Positions 62,240-64,000 of a stretch of DNA of 64,000 bases are shown piece after piece. The stretch spans positions 682,001-746,000 of the forward strand of contig NZ_JAUSQZ010000001.1 of assembly GCF_030811555.1 (NCBI RefSeq), written 5' to 3'. Each line of letters starts with the position of its first letter. Positions within the stretch are counted from its first letter, which is position 1. Source of the DNA: Kineosporia succinea (GTDB lineage Bacteria; Actinomycetota; Actinomycetes; Actinomycetales; Kineosporiaceae). Position numbers and translations under genes: made by a program. The notes beneath the pieces are model-generated. The model did no database searches, was not told the origin of the DNA, and saw nothing but the letters and a program-made list of their open reading frames with translations.

Positions 62240-63424
62240 ATAGGCGCGCTGGTACTCGTATTTCGCGGCCTCGGCCAGATCCAGGTCGACCCCGAGGCCA
62301 GGCCGCTCCCCCGGGTGCAGCAGCCCGTCGCTGAACGTGAACGACTGCCGGAAGACCTCATTCGTGCGTTCGCCGTGCTTCATGTACTCCTGGATTCCGA
62401 AGTTGTGGATCGCCAGGCCCAGGTGCATCTGGGCGGCCAGTCCCACCGGTGAGATGTCGGTCGGGCCGTGCATCCCCGACTTGATCTGGTACTGACTGGC
62501 GTGGTCCAGAACCTTTTTCAGGTGGGTGACGCCCCCGGTGTGCGTGACCGCGCTGCGCACGTAGTCGATCAGCTGCTCACGGATGATCAGCTGGTAGTCC
62601 CACACGGTGTTGAAGATCTCGCCGATCGCCAGCGGCGTGGTGGTGTGCTGCCGCACCAGACGCAGGGCCTCCTGGTTCTCGGCGGGCGTCACGTCCTCCA
62701 GCCAGAACAGGTCGTACGGCTCCAGCGACTTGCCCAGCCGCGCCGCCTGGATCGGGGTCAGCCGGTGGTGCGAGTCGTGCAGAAGCGGCAGCTCGGGCCC
62801 GAACTCGTGGCGCACCGCCTCGAACACGGTCGGCACATGACGCAGGTAGGAGCGGGTGTCCCAGTCCTCCTCGGCCGGCAGATCACCCCGCTGCGCGGGC
62901 TCGTGGTCGTAGCGCCCGCCGTCGTAGGTGGCGTTGGAGGCGATGCCGTAGATCGATTTCAGCCCCGGCACCCCCGTCTGCACCCGGATCGCCCGATAGC
63001 CCTGCTCCTGGTGCTCGCGGATACTGTCGAACAGCTCCGGCAGCTCCTGGCCCGAGGCGTGCCCGTAGGCCAGCAGCCCCGTGCGGGACGCTCCGCCCAG
63101 CAGCTGGTAGAGCGGCATGTTCGCGGCCCTGGCCTTGATGTCCCACAGGGCCACGTCGACCGCCGCGATCGCCGCCATCGTCACCGGACCGCGCCGCCAG
63201 TAGGCGCTGCGGTACAGGAACTGCCAGGTGTCCTCGATTCTCGAGGCGTCACGCCCGATCAGCAGCGGCACCACGTGTTCGCGCAGGTAGGCGACCACGG
63301 CCAGCTCCCGGCCGTTCAGCGTGCCGTCGCCCAGCCCCACCAGCCCGTCGTCGGTCTCCAGACGAAGGGTGACGAAGTTACGGTCGGGACTGGTGACGAC
63401 GACGTCGGCCTTGACGATCTGCAC
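62195..63424 (-). CDS. Mannonate dehydratase-like enolase-superfamily enzyme
   Basis: 409 residues. The N-terminal capping domain is followed by a TIM barrel with [20 protein letters not shown], metal/acid residues in [24 protein letters not shown] and [10 protein letters not shown], and [13 protein letters not shown], as in ManD/RspA proteins that dehydrate D-mannonate or D-gluconate to KDG. Some family members have very low or no activity, so the substrate is uncertain. ATG at 63424, with GGAGGA eight bases upstream. Confidence 0.88.
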   Translation of the reverse strand: MQIVKADVVVTSPDRNFVTLRLETDDGLVGLGDGTLNGRELAVVAYLREHVVPLLIGRDASRIEDTWQFLYRSAYWRRGPVTMAAIAAVDVALWDIKARAANMPLYQLLGGASRTGLLAYGHASGQELPELFDSIREHQEQGYRAIRVQTGVPGLKSIYGIASNATYDGGRYDHEPAQRGDLPAEEDWDTRSYLRHVPTVFEAVRHEFGPELPLLHDSHHRLTPIQAARLGKSLEPYDLFWLEDVTPAENQEALRLVRQHTTTPLAIGEIFNTVWDYQLIIREQLIDYVRSAVTHTGGVTHLKKVLDHASQYQIKSGMHGPTDISPVGLAAQMHLGLAIHNFGIQEYMKHGERTNEVFRQSFTFSDGLLHPGERPGLGVDLDLAEAAKYEYQRAYLPFNRLADGTVHDW

Positions 63425-63737
63425 TGATCCTCCTGGGTTGGCTCCCGGCGACGCTAGGCAGATCGCGAACCCCGGTCAAGGGTCATCCGCCGGCGTGGAG
63501 GGGGCACCCTTTCATTTCGGGAACACCCGTACGATCGACGAAGAAATCACCGGATGACCTTGTCGTGCGTCCAGGCGTTTCTGGAACCATGCCCCCTGCG
63601 CCGCCCGGATTCGCGAGCGGTGCAGGCTCCCCCGGGTCGTTCGCGATCCCCCGGGCCGACGGTGAGCCGGGCACCGCGATTCGGGCGGTCACGGTCGAGA
63701 GAGGCCACAGTCGAGAGCAGAAGCAGAGCGGGAGCAG
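63425..63737. other. Intergenic region between mannonate dehydratase-like gene and ctaD
   Basis: 313 bases with no plausible gene. Promoter sequences for the leftward mannonate dehydratase-like gene are expected within; no clear operator or terminator is seen. Confidence 0.4.
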
Positions 63738-64000
63738 TCAGTCTTCGACACCCCGGTTGCCGGTCCCCTCGCCCGGATGGCCGGCGTTCAGGCCCGGGCC
63801 GCGGTCGCCCAGGTCGGCGTGGTCGGTGGGCCCGCTGGTCTCGTCGAGGGGACGGTCGGCGGCGGCGATCTCCGGGTGGTGCAGGTCGAAAGCCGGTCGC
63901 TCGGAACGGATGCGGGGCAGACGGACGAAGTTGTGGCGGGGTGGTGGGCAGCTCGTCGCCCATTCCAGCGACGCGGCGTAGCCCCACGGGTCGTCGGGCA
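63738..64000 (-). CDS. ctaD: Cytochrome c oxidase subunit I, C-terminus only (5' partial)
   Basis: The leftward frame is open from the window edge to a TGA at 63738-63740. It reads [20 protein letters not shown], then [20 protein letters not shown], which matches the conserved C-terminal region of actinobacterial CtaD (heme-copper oxidase subunit I), followed by an acidic, Gly-rich tail of about 45 residues. The start and most of the gene lie outside the window. Confidence 0.9.
   Translation of the reverse strand, partial: PDDPWGYAASLEWATSCPPPRHNFVRLPRIRSERPAFDLHHPEIAAADRPLDETSGPTDHADLGDRGPGLNAGHPGEGTGNRGVED

Noticed and set aside
63547-63987. Leftward Arg/Pro-rich frame at the right edge
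   Set aside because: Out of frame with the recognisable ctaD C-terminus, which accounts for the same DNA.

Overview
The window is about 72% GC with dense, mostly non-overlapping coding on both strands, frequent GTG starts and ATGA/GTGA start-stop overlaps. It looks like the chromosome of a high-GC actinobacterium. The XRE-DUF5753/DUF397 pair, the Pit transporter next to a DUF3349 gene, a TIGR03086-type protein (a family linked to mycothiol organisms) and the PAS-rich and GGDEF/EAL signalling genes all fit. A motile or spore-forming family such as Kineosporiaceae would fit, but that is a guess. No rRNA, tRNA, insertion sequence, prophage or CRISPR array is visible.

Layout. 1-4.9 kb: the 3' part of a large hybrid histidine kinase, then a membrane M48-like metallopeptidase. 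5-8.5 kb: an LLM flavin oxidoreductase converging on a methyltransferase/MTHFR-like pair, plus a small membrane-anchored protein. 8.6-14.7 kb: a GT39/ArnT-like membrane glycosyltransferase with a Gly-rich tail, an uncharacterised membrane protein and a divergent polyprenyl-phosphate sugar transferase. 14.7-15.6 kb: a non-coding block with two tandem-repeat arrays and a 36-bp perfect palindrome. 15.6-23.3 kb: an FHA/winged-helix protein, a two-gene membrane coiled-coil operon and a GGDEF-EAL protein. 23.3-29 kb: serine/threonine dehydratase, VOC protein, ROK regulator with a divergent MFS pump, and a GH15 glycosidase. 29-34.8 kb: a second copy of the membrane protein/sugar transferase divergent pair, followed by WcaI-like and WcaF-like genes forming an exopolysaccharide operon. 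35-38.5 kb: a small membrane protein, a TetR regulator with a divergent quinone-oxidoreductase-like gene, and an MFS gene. 38.7-42.8 kb: dhaK-dhaL-dhaM, with DhaM fused to HPr and Enzyme I. 42.9-44.8 kb: Pit phosphate transporter, small membrane protein and DUF3349. 44.8-50.6 kb: TIGR03086 protein, sensor-like membrane protein, MFS, GMC oxidoreductase and a small unknown protein. 50.7-54.1 kb: an accessory-looking block with a Cys/His-tailed 66-aa ORF, two small CxxCGxxxxC proteins, the XRE/DUF397 pair and an MmcQ/YjbR protein. 54.3-56.3 kb: a translationally coupled three-gene operon of unknown function containing an HExxxH protein. 56.3-64 kb: diguanylate cyclase, oxidoreductase, cardiolipin synthase-like protein, membrane protein, PhoU, mannonate dehydratase-like enzyme and the 3' end of ctaD.

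Themes. Cell-surface polysaccharide (two initiating sugar transferases, a GT4, an acetyltransferase and a GT39), c-di-GMP signalling (one full GGDEF enzyme, one GGDEF-degenerate EAL protein) and carbon/phosphate handling (DHA kinase PTS, Pit, PhoU) recur. The parts most likely to be undescribed are the duplicated divergent pair of membrane protein and sugar transferase, the three-gene HExxxH operon, the 90-aa/1124-aa coiled-coil membrane pair and the non-coding repeat/palindrome block. All assignments come from reading motifs and synteny; no database search was run.
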